From positions 1,151,178-1,215,177 of the forward strand of contig OAPG01000004.1 in assembly GCA_900208305.1 (NCBI GenBank): 64,000 nucleotides of DNA, in the 5' to 3' direction. The position numbers were made by a program, and so were the translations under genes. Source of the stretch: Melanopsichium pennsylvanicum (taxonomy: Eukaryota; Basidiomycota; Ustilaginomycetes; Ustilaginales). The notes under the pieces were generated by a model. That model worked only from the letters and a program-made list of their open reading frames with translations, was not told the origin of the DNA and searched no databases. Below, piece after piece: positions 21,585 to 32,485 of the stretch; within the stretch, counting starts at the first letter, position 1; each line of letters opens with the position of its first letter.

Positions 21585-22358
21585 TTGGATGAAGAAGCAA
21601 AAGCATGATCATCAACGGAGTTCGGAGGTCATAGCGAACCGCAAAGAACAATAAATCATAAGGATTATCCTCACATCCCCAAGCTACGAATGCTTAAGCA
21701 TATCTGTCCTAATCTGTCCTTTCCCGTTCGCACTAGCATATGTATTCCTATCGCACATCGCACATCGCACACCGCACATCGCACACCGCACATCGCACAC
21801 CGCATATCGCACATCGCACAATCATTTCCCTACTTCAAGCCTATCTGCAATCGTCTGGAGAGTGGCAGTGCCTGGGCAGTGTTTGGATCGTGATGCTAAT
21901 CATAATCTACTGTACTTGATGCAGGGGCTGCTGGCAGTTTTTTAGTTTTTTTTAAATTCTTAAATGTGAGACCGTACTGAAGCCAAGATCAAATTGAGCC
22001 GAAATTTGGGCTGCTGAGCTGACACGTGTAAGATCGGGGAATTAGTCGCGCGAGAGGAAGATGTGGTAGGTAGACGTGTACTGAAACCCACACGAGCCAC
22101 CTCGACACATGAACTTGGTTTTGTATTGGTTTTCTTCTCGCTGCTCAACCATCAGCACGAGTTCCAGCAAGATTGTTATTCGATTCGCATCAAATCATTT
22201 GGATCAACGCTCGTCACACATCGAGCAGCAATTCGCGCTACCACGTACCATCACTCTCACTGCGATTGGAGCAGTTGCGATTCCGACGACTTTCAAAAAG
22301 TAGCAATCCACAACACTTTTAAGAGGCTTCACAAGCCAGCAGGGCACGATCGGCAAAA
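21585..22358. promoter_or_regulatory. Kinase 3' end and SEC66 promoter
   Basis: This region holds a CGCACATCGCACACC-type tandem repeat (21751-21821) and T-rich DNA near 21940-21958. A short CACGTG-like site (ACACGTGTAAG) starts near 22023. No gene is seen. Confidence 0.45.
21751..21821. repeat. Tandem CGCACATCGCACACC repeat
   Basis: About ten alternating CGCACAT and CGCACAC half-units form a minisatellite downstream of the kinase gene. Confidence 0.9.
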
Positions 22359-23363
22359 ATGGCTCTCTCGATCTTTGTTCCCATTGGCTATGTGGCCACG
22401 CTGGTGGTGTCCATGCTGGTGTTCTCGCGAATCTACCGTCGACGATCCGCACTCAAGCTTGCCAAATCGTACCAACCTTGGTTCCAAGAAGGCCACGAAG
22501 CACGTGATATTTACCAGACTCTGGTTGCGGCCGATCCACCTGCGTCAGAGGTAGTGCTCAAAGCGGCTCTTCTCAACCGAGCCATGACTGACGTTCGCCG
22601 AATCATGCGTATGCGGGACGACAAGCAGGCTCTGGGAACGCTTCTTCAAAAAGGTTCTATCGGTGACGAGACCATGGCCCGATTCACGTTGGCGGAAAAG
22701 GAACTGGAAGCCGAGATCCTCGATGTAGTCTCCGAGGCGAATACATTCAGGGAGGGATGGGGTCAGCTCATCTTCCCTACGGCCAGTGAGATGGTTGCAC
22801 ATTTGAAGCACAAGGAGATTTACTACGAGATCCAAAGACAACGCGCGGTCGAGGTCAAGAAATTAGAGGATGAAGGTAGACCGGTACCTAAGTCGACGGT
22901 GGAATTGCCGCCATTAGTCACTCCGCCGGGTACAAAGATTGAAATCCAAGGTGGAGCTCAAGGTGGACCTGCCGGTGGAATGCAGCAAGGAGCTATGGTG
23001 GCGAATGGTGGACAGGCACCCAATGGTCCAGGAATCCAACTTCCGATGACAGGAAGCGGTGAAGATGCTAGAGTTATGTTGCCAAACGGCCAGCAAATCC
23101 ACCCAGCGCAACTGGCAGCACTGATGCAAGGACCACTGCCGCCCAACCTGCCGCCTCAGCAAGCGGCGTTGTTGATGCAGGCAAGAGCACAGCTACAGGC
23201 GCTTCAGGAACAGGCCACGGCTCAACAAGCTCAGCAGCAGCAGCAGCAAGAGGAAAAGCCAAGTGTAGGAGCATCAGTAGCAGGGTATGAGAAGAAGAAG
23301 AAAGATGCAGCTGCGTCGTCTGCGGCCAAGGTGGCAACCGTTGAGGATGACGAGGATGCATGA
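22359..23363 (+). CDS. SEC66: Sec66/Sec71, subunit of the ER Sec62-Sec63 translocon
   Basis: The product has 334 residues. Residues about 5-24 (FVPIGYVATLVVSMLVFSRI) form an N-terminal membrane anchor followed by the basic YRRR, as in Sec66. The cytosolic part (about 30-170) contains YQPWFQEGHEARDIYQTLVA, and later EANTFREGWGQLIFPTASEM, both characteristic of the family. Sec66 supports post-translational protein import into the ER together with Sec62, Sec63 and Sec72. The C-terminal 140 residues are Gly/Gln/Pro-rich low complexity with a polyglutamine stretch, making the protein longer than the yeast form (206 residues). The ATG at 22359 begins the membrane segment, so the start is well supported. 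Confidence 0.93.
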   Translation: MALSIFVPIGYVATLVVSMLVFSRIYRRRSALKLAKSYQPWFQEGHEARDIYQTLVAADPPASEVVLKAALLNRAMTDVRRIMRMRDDKQALGTLLQKGSIGDETMARFTLAEKELEAEILDVVSEANTFREGWGQLIFPTASEMVAHLKHKEIYYEIQRQRAVEVKKLEDEGRPVPKSTVELPPLVTPPGTKIEIQGGAQGGPAGGMQQGAMVANGGQAPNGPGIQLPMTGSGEDARVMLPNGQQIHPAQLAALMQGPLPPNLPPQQAALLMQARAQLQALQEQATAQQAQQQQQQEEKPSVGASVAGYEKKKKDAAASSAAKVATVEDDEDA

Positions 23364-24851
23364 TCAACGCTAGGAGTGTGTTATCATGGGTCACGTATGC
23401 GACTGCGTTGGTAATAGAGACGATCTTTTGCTATTTTCCATGATGGCTTTGGTTCATGTAGACACAATGTCAGAACTTGAATCAAGCCAGACGATTTTAA
23501 AAGCACTCATGCGACTGGGTTGTAAGTGAGGGAGATGCAACGTGTGTACTTGGGTGTATGGATTTGGGTGAAGCTGATAAGGCAAGGGAAAACCGAGGTT
23601 GGTTCACGTGGTTTGAGAGTGGGCGGGACAAGAAGGCTTTCGTCGATGTGTGTGTTTGTTTGGTCCAAGAAAGCTCAATGAGTTGTTTGTCTTGGGTATT
23701 GATTCAGTCTTGGGTATTGAATCAGATTTGCGATGCTTTTTTGTGACTGTTGCTGCTATGGTCAAGAATACAGTAAATTGCATGCGCTGCATGTTGAACT
23801 ACTTATTGGTTGGTGAGCATCGATTTGAATCGAAACTTGACTAACCCCCACCAACACATACAGTAGTACAATAGCGTAGCGTTGCACAAAGATGAGCATA
23901 TGAGCAAAAGGGGACGGTGGGGCGACCAAAATTTTGATGACCCTTATAAATTCACTGTGATTCACTTATACTGTTACTGTAGCAAGGTTAGGAGGGAGCT
24001 GACTTCCAATTCAAACTCGCCAGCAACCAATGACCCCACACGACAAAGAACCTTAACAGTGCATAATAAAGTATAATTTACCTCTCTTTGGAAATTTAGC
24101 GTACACTTTGTAATATGGATTCTTCTTCTCGTGAACCCTTGGAGAATTGTTCTTTCAAATCTGCTTTGTGTAGTAGAGCAGGTGAGCACATGCGCTTCTC
24201 TATTCTGGTTGCTAAAATACGCTGTTCTACACTGCAACGTTTTGTAACCCACGCGCACACACACATACACACACACATACACAACACACATACACAACAC
24301 ACATACACAACACACACATTACAGTACAGAGAATATCGTACACTAATTTATTATACAGTACAGTAACACGGAACTTGTCACATTCTCATCACATGAATCA
24401 ATTCTAATCATCATCCATCCTCGACACCACCCTTTCAACAATCAATCAACCATCTCAAATACTCCCCCGCACTCCCCACTCAGACCAAATCTTGACTTCA
24501 ATTTGCTTACTCTCCAATCAATACGACACCACGCACCTACAGCTGCAGCAACACCTTGACTCGTTTGGTCCTTCATTTGCAATTCAATCTTCCCCTCTTT
24601 CCTCAACAATTACCGCCTTTCATCTCCAGTCGTCCGTCTTTCTCTTGACACGTCTGCATCACGCATAATCACCGCTATTTCCATCGCCCTTTAACACTCG
24701 CTTTCCCTTCAACATCCATGCACACCCCTCTTCAATCTGCACTCCTTCCATTTTGTCACTCCGACTCACCTCTGGCTTAAGCTTATCCATAACAGTCCTT
24801 TCAACACTTTGAGCTCTACCAAGCTACATCTCTTGTCGTTGGTCTCCAACC
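23364..24851. promoter_or_regulatory. Intergenic region, SEC66 3' end and RasGEF promoter
   Basis: This 1.5-kb region has a duplicated TCTTGGGTATTGA (about 23690-23722) and a CACATA/CACAA-rich repeat (24251-24318). It carries several TACAGTA motifs (23769, 24354-24365) and a long C/T-rich stretch (about 24400-24850) leading to the ATG at 24852. No coding frame is seen. Confidence 0.5.
24251..24318. repeat. CA-rich tandem repeat (ACACATAC/ACACAACAC units)
   Basis: A run of CACA interrupted at regular intervals by TA and AA gives imperfect repeats of about 12 bp upstream of the RasGEF gene. Confidence 0.85.
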
Positions 24852-27800
24852 ATGGCGTCCACTTCTACAGCCGCTTTCGCCACAGATGCGACCCACACTC
24901 AACATCGCACCTCACACGCGCGTCTTGCGTACCCAGCCTCTGCCCACGATCACAATTCCACCACAGAAGACGACTCGGAAGAACCACCATCTTTCTTCGT
25001 CCGCGCCCTATACGATTTCGAGTCCAACGATTCTAGCTCGCTCTCCTTCCAAAAAGGCGCACTCATCGAAGTGCTCACACAGCTCGAGTCGGGTTGGTGG
25101 GATGGTTTAATCGATAATCAAGTGCGAGGATGGTTCCCTTCCAACTACGTAGAGCCCATCTCGGATCAGGAGGCTGAATTGGAGCTCATCACCCGAGCTC
25201 AGATGCATGCACAGTATTCCCTCGGCCTTTCATCCCACTTGTCCACCGCATCCGATTCCCTTTCACGCCTCGGCTTCGGCGCTGGCTTCGACGGTCTACA
25301 CGCGCTCTTCAAGGGTGATGGCATCGGAAACAGCGATGCCTTCAGTCAACTCGCAGAGGCTGCAATGTTGGATCCGAGAAGACGTATGTTTGATCCAGTC
25401 AGTCCTCACATCAACCACACTCCCGTCATGCATCACACACAAGCATCGCCGCACCAACAACCCGCCGCATCTCTAGTCAACGCTGCTTTCACCCAAACTC
25501 AATTTGGTACTTCCGGCGACCCCCGCACACCAGCAACGAGTGCCGCTGCGCCTCTATCAGAACATCAACTCGCGCTCGAAAGGGCCAGAGCAGCAACCGT
25601 TTCCAACCCACTTGAAGCTAGCTCCACAGCATCTGCCTCTCTGGCTGCCGCAAGACCAAGAGCATCAACAAGCGCACACGACAATTCGCTCAACGACGAT
25701 GTTTGGATCCAGAAGACTTCACAACGCGGACAAACCGTCTTTTACAACATACGAACGGGTGCAGCCACCTCACAGATGCCCGCAAACGTCTCTCGATCCG
25801 AAGTCCCACAGACTTCCTCGAACAAACTGCATCCGCAACCTATGGTTCGTGCAGCTTCGTCAAGTCAGAACAGCTCATCCGATTCTCGCAAAGACCCTCA
25901 TGACTCGAATCATCTTGGTCCCGACCGCAGCAGACCCACCTCGCTGGCAACAAGTGGCGAATCACGTCCTTCTTCATCAAATAGCAGCAACACTGCCATC
26001 TTTCACAATGGTACAGCACCCGTACGCGCTCCCAGTAGCAATACAGCTGATCGCATGCCAGATCCCACCACGGCACCAAATCCATGGAGATTGCGGCTCA
26101 CCGACGACGAAAAGTACTTTTTCTTTGTCCATCGTTCGACCCACGAGATCCGCTGGAACTACACGGATGCCAAGACCAAGCTCACCATCCTCTCCAACGT
26201 CACCCCCCGCAGCAGGTCGCCCAGGGACTCCGTCGTACCTACCAGCACAGGCAGCGAACACAGCAAAGGCGCATCGAGCTTGGGCGCCAATCTCAACATG
26301 AACCAAGCTGTTTCGAGTCTCAATATCGACTCGGACGATTCGGATATCGATGGCGATATGAACCCGCGTTTGCCTGGCAAGCCACCACGGATGGATGCCA
26401 GCCGCAACGGCAGCACAGCCTCAAGTCTGGCTGCATTTGCTCACCATCCAGTGCTTTCCCCGCCCAAGATCTCGCCGCCGACACTGCTGCACGAAGAGAG
26501 TGCTGCTCATGAGCTGCAAAGCGGGCTCACACCAGCCCAGGTGCGCCCTGTCAGCTCATTGGTTCGACATGCGAACGAAGTCATCCGACAATTAGCAACT
26601 ATCGCCACAGAACAGATCGGGACAAATGGCTTGGCCGAGTCGGACACCACGCTTCGGAGTCCGGTCGATGGCGGAGTGTACATGCCAAGATTGGCACATG
26701 CAACGGCAGGCGTGGTTGCTGCCATCAGGGAGGTCCTGTACGCAACTGGATCGCTTTCGCTCTCAAGCAACGACCTTGCTTCCATCTCAAAGCTCGTAAC
26801 AATCGACGCAGCCGAAGCAGATGCAAACAAGGCTCTGCCGGAGATGCCTTCTGGCAACACCGAGATGAATCTGAACCTGTGTTCGAAAGTTTTGCAAACG
26901 TTCTACTCTTTGAATTCAGCGGCAGACGCCGCGTTGTTGCATCCCTTTGGTGCCAACCTTAGGGATTCGCTCGCACCGATCCCGAGCGGACTTCACCCGT
27001 TGGGACGCAAACTCAACGCTGTTGTATCGAAACTTGTTCTCTCCTCTCGCCAAGTCATTGATCACAAAGTCACCCTCGCTTCCTCACCCACTTCGGGCAT
27101 GGAAACTACCATGACGGACCTCGACGCCGATGTGTTTTCCAAACTGTACCAGTGCAGACAGCGATTACGCGAAGATGCGCTCGAGCTGATGCGCACCTTG
27201 CAAAGTCTCAGTTCGGAAGCGGAAAAGTCGAGGAGCACCGCGCTTGGCGCGCCGCATAGTAGGGGCTGGCTGAGAAGAGTCGAAGCAAGTCTTGAGAGCG
27301 ATCTGGGACTGAACGGTATCGGACCTACCTCATTCGGTAGTGGCATGGCCGCTGGCTGGCTTGGCAATGGCTTTGTGTTGCCATCCAAGCATGAGGTGGC
27401 GTTGATCAAAGCAGAGAGTAAGGTTTCAAAATCCAGCAATCCGTTTGATCACAGAAGAGATGCGGAGTCGGCCATCGTGAGAGGCTTGCTCACCCTGCGC
27501 AGGATTCCGGAGAAAAGGTTGGACACGCCTTTGATCAAGCAGCTCCATCAAATCTTGCGGCAACTTGATGCTGCGGCTGGTGCGAAGATCAGTAGCGGTG
27601 TCGCGGTCAATGCGCTGTCGAGTTACGGTGCTCTCGAGACGCTCATCGAGAGCATTGACCTTGCCTCCGGGCTTGACGTCGATGGACCTGATCCCAAAAA
27701 AATCAAATTTTCGCCTATCAACGAACGCAATGCTGCCAACGCAGTTAAGGCTCGTGATTTGATGCGAAGATTTGTGGCGCTCAAACAGGCTGCCTACGAT

Positions 27801-29897
27801 GCTTCCTGCTCGCTTTTCATGGCGCTCCAGGTCGAGAGCCTTGCATCCACCGCCAAGCTCGACTCTCGAAGCGCCACGGTGGTGAATAACCCTGCTACCA
27901 GGCTGGCCAAGCTATCTGCCACACTTGTCAAAACCCTCGAAGATCTCAGCAAGGTAGGAGAGGAGCAACTCCGCGATGCATCACCTTTCCTCGGTGCCCG
28001 TGCATCCGTTTATGGCTCTGAGGAGGGCATCATCATGCCGTCCACCGGCATCTTTTCCCGCAAAGTCAACACGGTCAGTAACGGTCTTCACGAGGAAGTG
28101 GAAGAGATGGCTCGTTACGGGCGTATCAATGGCGACGACCCCGAGGAGGAGGCTGAATTCATGTATCTTGGTCCGGGCATTGCTGTGCCCAACGGTCCGC
28201 GAGCCCGATCCGGTAGCCGTGCGACTACAGGGTCCACGACCGATTCGCCCGTCACCAGCCTTGTCCCTGGCCGTATGGGTGGTGGCTCGACCACCGCTTC
28301 CAGCAGCTACCGCCAGCGCTCTACTTCGGTCACCACAGGTGGTTCGGCGCGCTCCATGCAGTCGTACACCGATTCCTCTGGCCGTATACTCAGCCGACGC
28401 GGTACCTTGGTCGATGGTCATACCGCGGAGAGCATCGACGAGGATGGCGGAGAATCCATTCGCACAGGGTCTGGTAAACTTCGCCGTCTGCTCGGCGACG
28501 ATGCACCGCTAAGCCACACATTGACTCACGATAGCGAGAACAGTGCTACCACGGCGTTAATCATGGCAAAGAGGAAGGAAGACGAAATTCCGTGGTTCTT
28601 GGAACCAGATTACATGGGTGATGACATTGTGATTGCGCAAGACGGATCTGTCAAGGGTGCTACGTTGGAGGCACTGTTAGCGAGGCTGACGATGCACAAC
28701 AGTTTCGATGCTTCGTTCAACAACACGTTCTTGATGACCTACCGGAGCTTTACGACCACGCAAACGTTGTTGGATCTGCTCGCACAGCGGTTCAAGATTC
28801 TACCACCTCAAGGTCTGGACGAGGAGGAGCTGGGTCTATGGGCAGAGAAGAAACAGATCCCGATTCGACTTCGGGTGTTCAATGTGCTCAAGATGTGGCT
28901 CGAGATGCATTTTTACGAAGGTGAAGATGAACCTTACTTGAACCAAGTACGCCGTTTCGCAGTGGAAGAGATGGGCGAAGCAGCGAGGATGAAAGCACCG
29001 TCTCAGCACTTGCAGCGTCTCGTGGAACGAAGACAGGGTGAAGGAGAACAGATGATTCGAAAGATGGTATTACCCAACAGTGCTCCTACACCGATCCTGC
29101 CAAAGAACCTCAAAAAGCTCAAATTTCTGGAAATTGATCCGCTCGAACTGGCGCGTCAGTTGACGTTGCTCGAGTCGCGGTTGTACAACAAGGTGAAACC
29201 GGCCGAATGTTTGGGATTGAAATGGACCAAACCTGGTAACGATGTGCACGCCAAGGGAATTATGGAATCTATCAACACTCACAATCGTATCTCTGCTTGG
29301 GTGGCAGAGACCATCTTGCAACAGGAGGATCTTAAGAAACGAGCAGCTTTGATCAAGCACTTTATTACGATTGCGGATCGGTGTCGTGCACTCAACAACT
29401 TTTCGGGCATGTGGGCAATTGTTTCTGCGCTCTCTACTGCGCCTGTTCATCGGTTGAGGAGAACTTGGGATGCGGTTTCACAAAAGCACGTTGTGGTGTT
29501 TGAATCGTTGGAAACACTCATGTCTGCGAGTCGGAATTGGGCGAATTACAGGGAGACAATCCACAAACTCAACCCACCTTGTGTACCTTTCCTTGGACGA
29601 TACTTGGGAGATCTTACTTTTATCGAAGATGGAAATCGGGATCGGTTGAAGGAGAATGATCAATTGATCAATTTTGGTAAAAGGCAGAAAACGGCAGAAG
29701 TGATTCGAGAGATAACCATTCATCAATCAACGCCTTACAATTTGGCAGTGGTTCCAGCGTTGGAAAAGTTTATAGAATCGAATTTGGTGGATGCGAGAAG
29801 CGCAGATGATCTGTACGAACAGAGTCTGTTGTTGGAACCAAGGGAGAGGGAAGATGAAAAGATTGCAAGATTATTGCAGGAGAGTGGATTCCTCTGA
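24852..29897 (+). CDS. CDC25: Cdc25-type Ras guanine nucleotide exchange factor
   Basis: This is a 1681-residue intronless protein that should activate Ras by GDP release at membranes. Residues 49-103 are an SH3 domain with ALYDFES, the GWWDG motif and WFPSNYVE. Two WW-like segments follow, about 281-310 (VWIQKTSQRGQTVFYNIRTG) and 409-440 (WRLRLTDDEKYFFFVHRSTH). After a long helical middle come the REM/RasGEF-N domain (about 1266-1400, with FNNTFLMTYRSFTTTQTLL) and the catalytic CDC25 domain (about 1428-1665). The latter has IMESINTHNRISAWVAETIL, NFSGMWAIVSAL, and PCVPFLGRYLGDLTFIEDGN. SH3-REM-CDC25 is the order in yeast Cdc25, which works upstream of cAMP/PKA. In U. maydis the Cdc25-like protein Sql2 is known; whether this is its orthologue cannot be decided here. 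Confidence 0.93.
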   Translation: MASTSTAAFATDATHTQHRTSHARLAYPASAHDHNSTTEDDSEEPPSFFVRALYDFESNDSSSLSFQKGALIEVLTQLESGWWDGLIDNQVRGWFPSNYVEPISDQEAELELITRAQMHAQYSLGLSSHLSTASDSLSRLGFGAGFDGLHALFKGDGIGNSDAFSQLAEAAMLDPRRRMFDPVSPHINHTPVMHHTQASPHQQPAASLVNAAFTQTQFGTSGDPRTPATSAAAPLSEHQLALERARAATVSNPLEASSTASASLAAARPRASTSAHDNSLNDDVWIQKTSQRGQTVFYNIRTGAATSQMPANVSRSEVPQTSSNKLHPQPMVRAASSSQNSSSDSRKDPHDSNHLGPDRSRPTSLATSGESRPSSSNSSNTAIFHNGTAPVRAPSSNTADRMPDPTTAPNPWRLRLTDDEKYFFFVHRSTHEIRWNYTDAKTKLTILSNVTPRSRSPRDSVVPTSTGSEHSKGASSLGANLNMNQAVSSLNIDSDDSDIDGDMNPRLPGKPPRMDASRNGSTASSLAAFAHHPVLSPPKISPPTLLHEESAAHELQSGLTPAQVRPVSSLVRHANEVIRQLATIATEQIGTNGLAESDTTLRSPVDGGVYMPRLAHATAGVVAAIREVLYATGSLSLSSNDLASISKLVTIDAAEADANKALPEMPSGNTEMNLNLCSKVLQTFYSLNSAADAALLHPFGANLRDSLAPIPSGLHPLGRKLNAVVSKLVLSSRQVIDHKVTLASSPTSGMETTMTDLDADVFSKLYQCRQRLREDALELMRTLQSLSSEAEKSRSTALGAPHSRGWLRRVEASLESDLGLNGIGPTSFGSGMAAGWLGNGFVLPSKHEVALIKAESKVSKSSNPFDHRRDAESAIVRGLLTLRRIPEKRLDTPLIKQLHQILRQLDAAAGAKISSGVAVNALSSYGALETLIESIDLASGLDVDGPDPKKIKFSPINERNAANAVKARDLMRRFVALKQAAYDASCSLFMALQVESLASTAKLDSRSATVVNNPATRLAKLSATLVKTLEDLSKVGEEQLRDASPFLGARASVYGSEEGIIMPSTGIFSRKVNTVSNGLHEEVEEMARYGRINGDDPEEEAEFMYLGPGIAVPNGPRARSGSRATTGSTTDSPVTSLVPGRMGGGSTTASSSYRQRSTSVTTGGSARSMQSYTDSSGRILSRRGTLVDGHTAESIDEDGGESIRTGSGKLRRLLGDDAPLSHTLTHDSENSATTALIMAKRKEDEIPWFLEPDYMGDDIVIAQDGSVKGATLEALLARLTMHNSFDASFNNTFLMTYRSFTTTQTLLDLLAQRFKILPPQGLDEEELGLWAEKKQIPIRLRVFNVLKMWLEMHFYEGEDEPYLNQVRRFAVEEMGEAARMKAPSQHLQRLVERRQGEGEQMIRKMVLPNSAPTPILPKNLKKLKFLEIDPLELARQLTLLESRLYNKVKPAECLGLKWTKPGNDVHAKGIMESINTHNRISAWVAETILQQEDLKKRAALIKHFITIADRCRALNNFSGMWAIVSALSTAPVHRLRRTWDAVSQKHVVVFESLETLMSASRNWANYRETIHKLNPPCVPFLGRYLGDLTFIEDGNRDRLKENDQLINFGKRQKTAEVIREITIHQSTPYNLAVVPALEKFIESNLVDARSADDLYEQSLLLEPREREDEKIARLLQESGFL

Positions 29898-30624
29898 AGT
29901 AAGCTATTGTTGCAAGAAGGAGGGATGGAGGAGAGAAGGGAAAGGAAGAGAGAGAGGGGGGGGCGCACAGAGCAAGAGGAGAAACTTGTTCTGAGAATCG
30001 CACGAATCACACACCATTTGTAACTTTTCTTCTTTTTGGTGCAAAAAGGATAGCAACACTCACAATCGAAATCCATTATGTCAAAGAAAAAGACACACTA
30101 CACATACACACAAACACACACACACACACAGGTGCTTGGACTTTGTTTGCGCAAACAACACACATGCACACGCCGAAGTAAAGGAGTGGTTGACCTCTCC
30201 TTGTGCAAACAAACCAAAAATCGTCTTGCGAATCCTTTTGTTTTGTTTTGTTTTTTTTTGTTTTTTTTTGTTTTGGCGATTACTCATCCCACATGAGAGG
30301 GGAATAGGGGAATCGTAGTTTCACCAGCGGCTACAAGCAATGCTGTATGCGATGAGCATTTGTGCTCGAAAAAAAAAAAAAAAAAAAAAAAATGTGACCA
30401 CGTCTTCCTTTTCACAAGAGAGTTGATTCAAGATGATTTACCACAACGACGACGACGACGACGATGATAATGATGACATTTGGAAGAAATCTCCTTACAA
30501 AGAATCTCGTTGAAACAATCTGTCCCAATCAACAACCCAAACACATACAGTAATAATGTATAGAAAAATAATTTGACTATTAAAGTTGTTGTGTACTGCA
30601 CTGTAATGCTTAGGTTATTCACCG
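29898..30624. other. Convergent intergenic region rich in simple sequence
   Basis: This stretch separates the 3' ends of the RasGEF and the Sae2-like gene. It contains a CA repeat (about 30107-30130), T-rich TTTTG repeats (30236-30274), an A22 tract (about 30370-30391) and a (GAC)n run (about 30446-30465). No gene is seen. Confidence 0.6.
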
Positions 30625-32091
30625 TTATGAGATGTTTTGTTGCCTTTTCTTCCTTGCTAAAGCATTCACCTCTTCTGCCTCTTGAGTGGTAGGGAAACCA
30701 ATGTTCCAATAACCTTCTGGAGTCGTTGCTCTTTTGTAAGTGCTACGATGTCGAGAACAAGCCATTCTCTCCACCTCACCAGCACCAGCACCATCCTCTC
30801 CTCTACTTCTAGAATTCAAATTGGAATCGAGATGGTCGAAATGAGAATAGAACATTTCACAATCAGGACAATCAGAGGAGTACATTGCTCGTCGTGCCAG
30901 TCGATTTCGCATGGGTGTGGTATCTACGTAACCAACATCGACGTGCGAACGAGGAGAAGGTCCAGTGTCGGAATTGAGATTGATATCACGATTGATTCTC
31001 CTTGCGTGGCTGGGCTTGGTGATGGTATGCCTCAGTGTTGCAGAAGGACGTATGGCTGAGATGATCGTAGCAGGTGTACGAGTAGAAAGTGCAGTCGTTT
31101 CGGATGATGCAGAATCAGCTTTACCTTCAGCTGGCACCGGCATAACCTTGTTTGGAACATCGCCCGTAGTCCTACTGCATGTCTTGCTGACCGCAGACAA
31201 AGGTTTAGCAGGCGACAATATAGCAGCATGCAAAGGCAACGTGAATTCACTCTGTTGTCCTGCACTCCCCCCTCCTCCTCCACTTTTACTGCTTTGCTCT
31301 CTCTCTCTCGTCTCCACGGTTACTATCTCCCTAGAACGATCTGCACCCTCATCCCTTAGTCCTTCGTCTGAAATGATCCCAGCTCGAACCCAAACTTGCT
31401 TCGTCGCACGGTTCAAACCTTGAGCAACATTCGCTACCCTCATTCCCTTCTCCAGCCCTTCATCCGCATCCTTGTTTTCAGCCCTCGAAACAAGCAAAGC
31501 ATTCGAAGCTATCCCATTCTTACGTCTCTTGTTCTGACTACTCTTCTCTCGTTTCGATAGAGACGTTAACCACCACTGTTTGAAAGCTTTCCAGGCTTCG
31601 CGTTCCTTGTCGTGCTCCTTCACTTTCTGCTCTAGTTGAGATATCTGTTGTTGGAGATCTTTGCATGTTGAACAACTTTTTGCGGCGTTTTGGAGCGAGC
31701 GTTTTAGTGGAGCACTTTCAACAGAGATATGCGATGATGAAGCATGCAGAGAAGTTTGCGCTGGTGCTTGAAGCTCAGTAAGAGCTGTGCGGGATGCATG
31801 CGGATGTGAAGGTGAAAATTGATCCAGAAGCGTTCGAAGACGAATGGAGGTAGTATGAAGTTCTGATAGCGAGAGCTTGAGTTGTGTTCGTACAACATCA
31901 CCCTTGTCGGTTGATGGAGAATCCCGATGGATGTCGGCTGAGCGACGACTATTAGTGGGCGAGGAAAGGGTCGAATCCGACGCATCTGGCGAGGTTCTTC
32001 TGCTAGACGAAGCTCCGGCAAGAGTGTCGCGCTTACGTTTTAGGGTGGTATTGTTCATTCTTTGACCTTGGGAGCCAACTGTTAGGACCAT
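30625..32091 (-). CDS. SAE2: Sae2/CtIP/Ctp1 family DNA-end resection factor
   Basis: This is a 488-residue intronless protein. The C-terminus carries the family hallmark. Residues about 415-425 read SDCPDCEMFYS (a CxxC zinc-hook-like motif). They are followed by an acidic linker and CSRHRSTYKRATTPEGYWNI, then GFPTTQE, matching the CxxCxxFY...CSRHR...TPxxFWxxxFP pattern of CtIP and Ctp1. The N-terminal half has a short coiled coil (about 145-170, QQQISQLEQKVKEHDKERE), which in homologues mediates oligomerisation. The middle is disordered with many SP/TP sites. Family members stimulate Mre11-Rad50 nuclease to start resection of double-strand breaks and are controlled by CDK phosphorylation. A second ATG is at 32058. 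It shares a direction with VPS23, 394 bp upstream. Confidence 0.85.
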   Translation of the reverse strand: MVLTVGSQGQRMNNTTLKRKRDTLAGASSSRRTSPDASDSTLSSPTNSRRSADIHRDSPSTDKGDVVRTQLKLSLSELHTTSIRLRTLLDQFSPSHPHASRTALTELQAPAQTSLHASSSHISVESAPLKRSLQNAAKSCSTCKDLQQQISQLEQKVKEHDKEREAWKAFKQWWLTSLSKREKSSQNKRRKNGIASNALLVSRAENKDADEGLEKGMRVANVAQGLNRATKQVWVRAGIISDEGLRDEGADRSREIVTVETREREQSSKSGGGGGSAGQQSEFTLPLHAAILSPAKPLSAVSKTCSRTTGDVPNKVMPVPAEGKADSASSETTALSTRTPATIISAIRPSATLRHTITKPSHARRINRDINLNSDTGPSPRSHVDVGYVDTTPMRNRLARRAMYSSDCPDCEMFYSHFDHLDSNLNSRSRGEDGAGAGEVERMACSRHRSTYKRATTPEGYWNIGFPTTQEAEEVNALARKKRQQNIS

Positions 32092-32485
32092 CGCGGTCTA
32101 CTCTGATGATGGTAATTGATGAGGTCGATTGAGATCGAATAGATTTGATGCAATTAGGACGACCAGAAGGGAAGAAATGATAGTCGAATGCGACAATTCA
32201 GACAGAGTTGGGATATAATGAAGTAAAGGTTGAGTGATATGCGGAGTGCCTGCCTGAGTTGGCCTCCACACCAACACGACGTTGAGTGCTTTTGAATTTT
32301 GGGGGTCGCGTTTGACTGTGCTCATCCAACCTCAGTATACCATCGTAGCTTCACTACTCAGCTCACCCACAATCTATATCAGTCTCGCATCACTCCTTCA
32401 TGAGTTGCTTTTTCTATCACTGTGAAACTCAATCTTACATACTCGCACGAATATGCAATGCGATGTTACAGCGAGCTGTTCCACC
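32092..32485. promoter_or_regulatory. Short spacer between VPS23 and the Sae2-like gene
   Basis: This 394-bp spacer must hold the VPS23 3' end and the Sae2-like promoter, since both genes read leftwards. No open frame or repeat of note is seen. Confidence 0.4.
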
